From the NCBI GenBank assembly GCA_027604685.1, contig JADHYX010000433.1, positions 1 to 17,932 of the forward strand: a DNA stretch of 17,932 bases. Reading direction: 5' to 3'. The first letter of the stretch is position 1, and each line of letters starts with the position of its first letter. Both the position numbers and the translations under genes were made by a program. Positions 17,834 through 17,932 of the stretch are shown piece by piece. The notes under the pieces were generated by a model, which ran no database searches, was not told where the DNA came from, and worked only from the letters and a program-made list of their open reading frames with translations. Source of the stretch: Lobulomyces angularis. Its lineage: Eukaryota > Chytridiomycota > Chytridiomycetes > Lobulomycetales > Lobulomycetaceae.

Positions 17834-17932
17834 AAAAAAAAATGCTAAAAAAACATGTGCGTAACCAAAAAATTATCTATAAATATGTGAAAAAAAAATA
17901 ATTTGTAAAAACTTAGATGACAGAACAAAAAC

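Noticed and set aside
1..17932. tRNA, rRNA, CRISPR or transposon signatures
   Set aside because: No cloverleaf-like GC-rich stretch, repeat-spacer array, terminal repeats or transposase/reverse-transcriptase motifs were seen.

Overview
This is an AT-rich nuclear window from a eukaryote. Genes are split by many short GT-AG introns (39 to about 140 nt), stops are ordinary TAA/TAG, and spacers are packed with A and T homopolymers. A Cdc14-type septation protein, a GCR1_C DNA-binding domain and a PacC/Rim101-like zinc-finger protein point to a fungus. The DHTKD1-type dehydrogenase, the PL7 lyase and the base composition fit an early-diverging (zoosporic or rozellid-grade) lineage better than Dikarya; this placement is inference. 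All exon models were built by hand from reading frame, intron phase and GT-AG borders.

Left part (1-5000): a possible tiny minus-strand gene at the edge; the last exons of an SLC35B4/YEA4 nucleotide-sugar transporter with no 5' part; a plus-strand gene joining an F-box-like start, about ten ankyrin repeats and a C-terminal GCR1_C domain; a weakly supported minus-strand mini-gene; and a plus-strand protein phosphatase methylesterase (PPME1) that has its catalytic triad but lacks a block of about 37 residues.

Middle (5000-11000): a 16-exon minus-strand E1 dehydrogenase that is DHTKD1 (2-oxoadipate dehydrogenase) rather than classic OGDH, including a 20-nt micro-exon. Upstream lies a start-less, membrane-protein-like minus-strand fragment that overlaps the 5' end of a plus-strand Cdc14/SIN gene.

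Right part (11000-17932): a minus-strand C2H2 transcription factor with three PacC-like fingers and a Ser/Pro-repeat tail; a long spacer carrying three tandem 13-bp copies of a GATA-factor-type site; a secreted, probably GPI-anchored PL7 (alginate-lyase family) enzyme; a single-pass membrane protein with a long disordered cytoplasmic tail; and a short minus-strand gene or gene end at the right border.

The genes do not form one pathway. Local links are possible between the GATA repeats and the PL7 gene, and between the PL7 enzyme and the neighbouring surface protein. Recurrent themes are 3' gene stubs lying head-to-head with intact genes, and introns whose acceptor AG follows a poly(A) tract.
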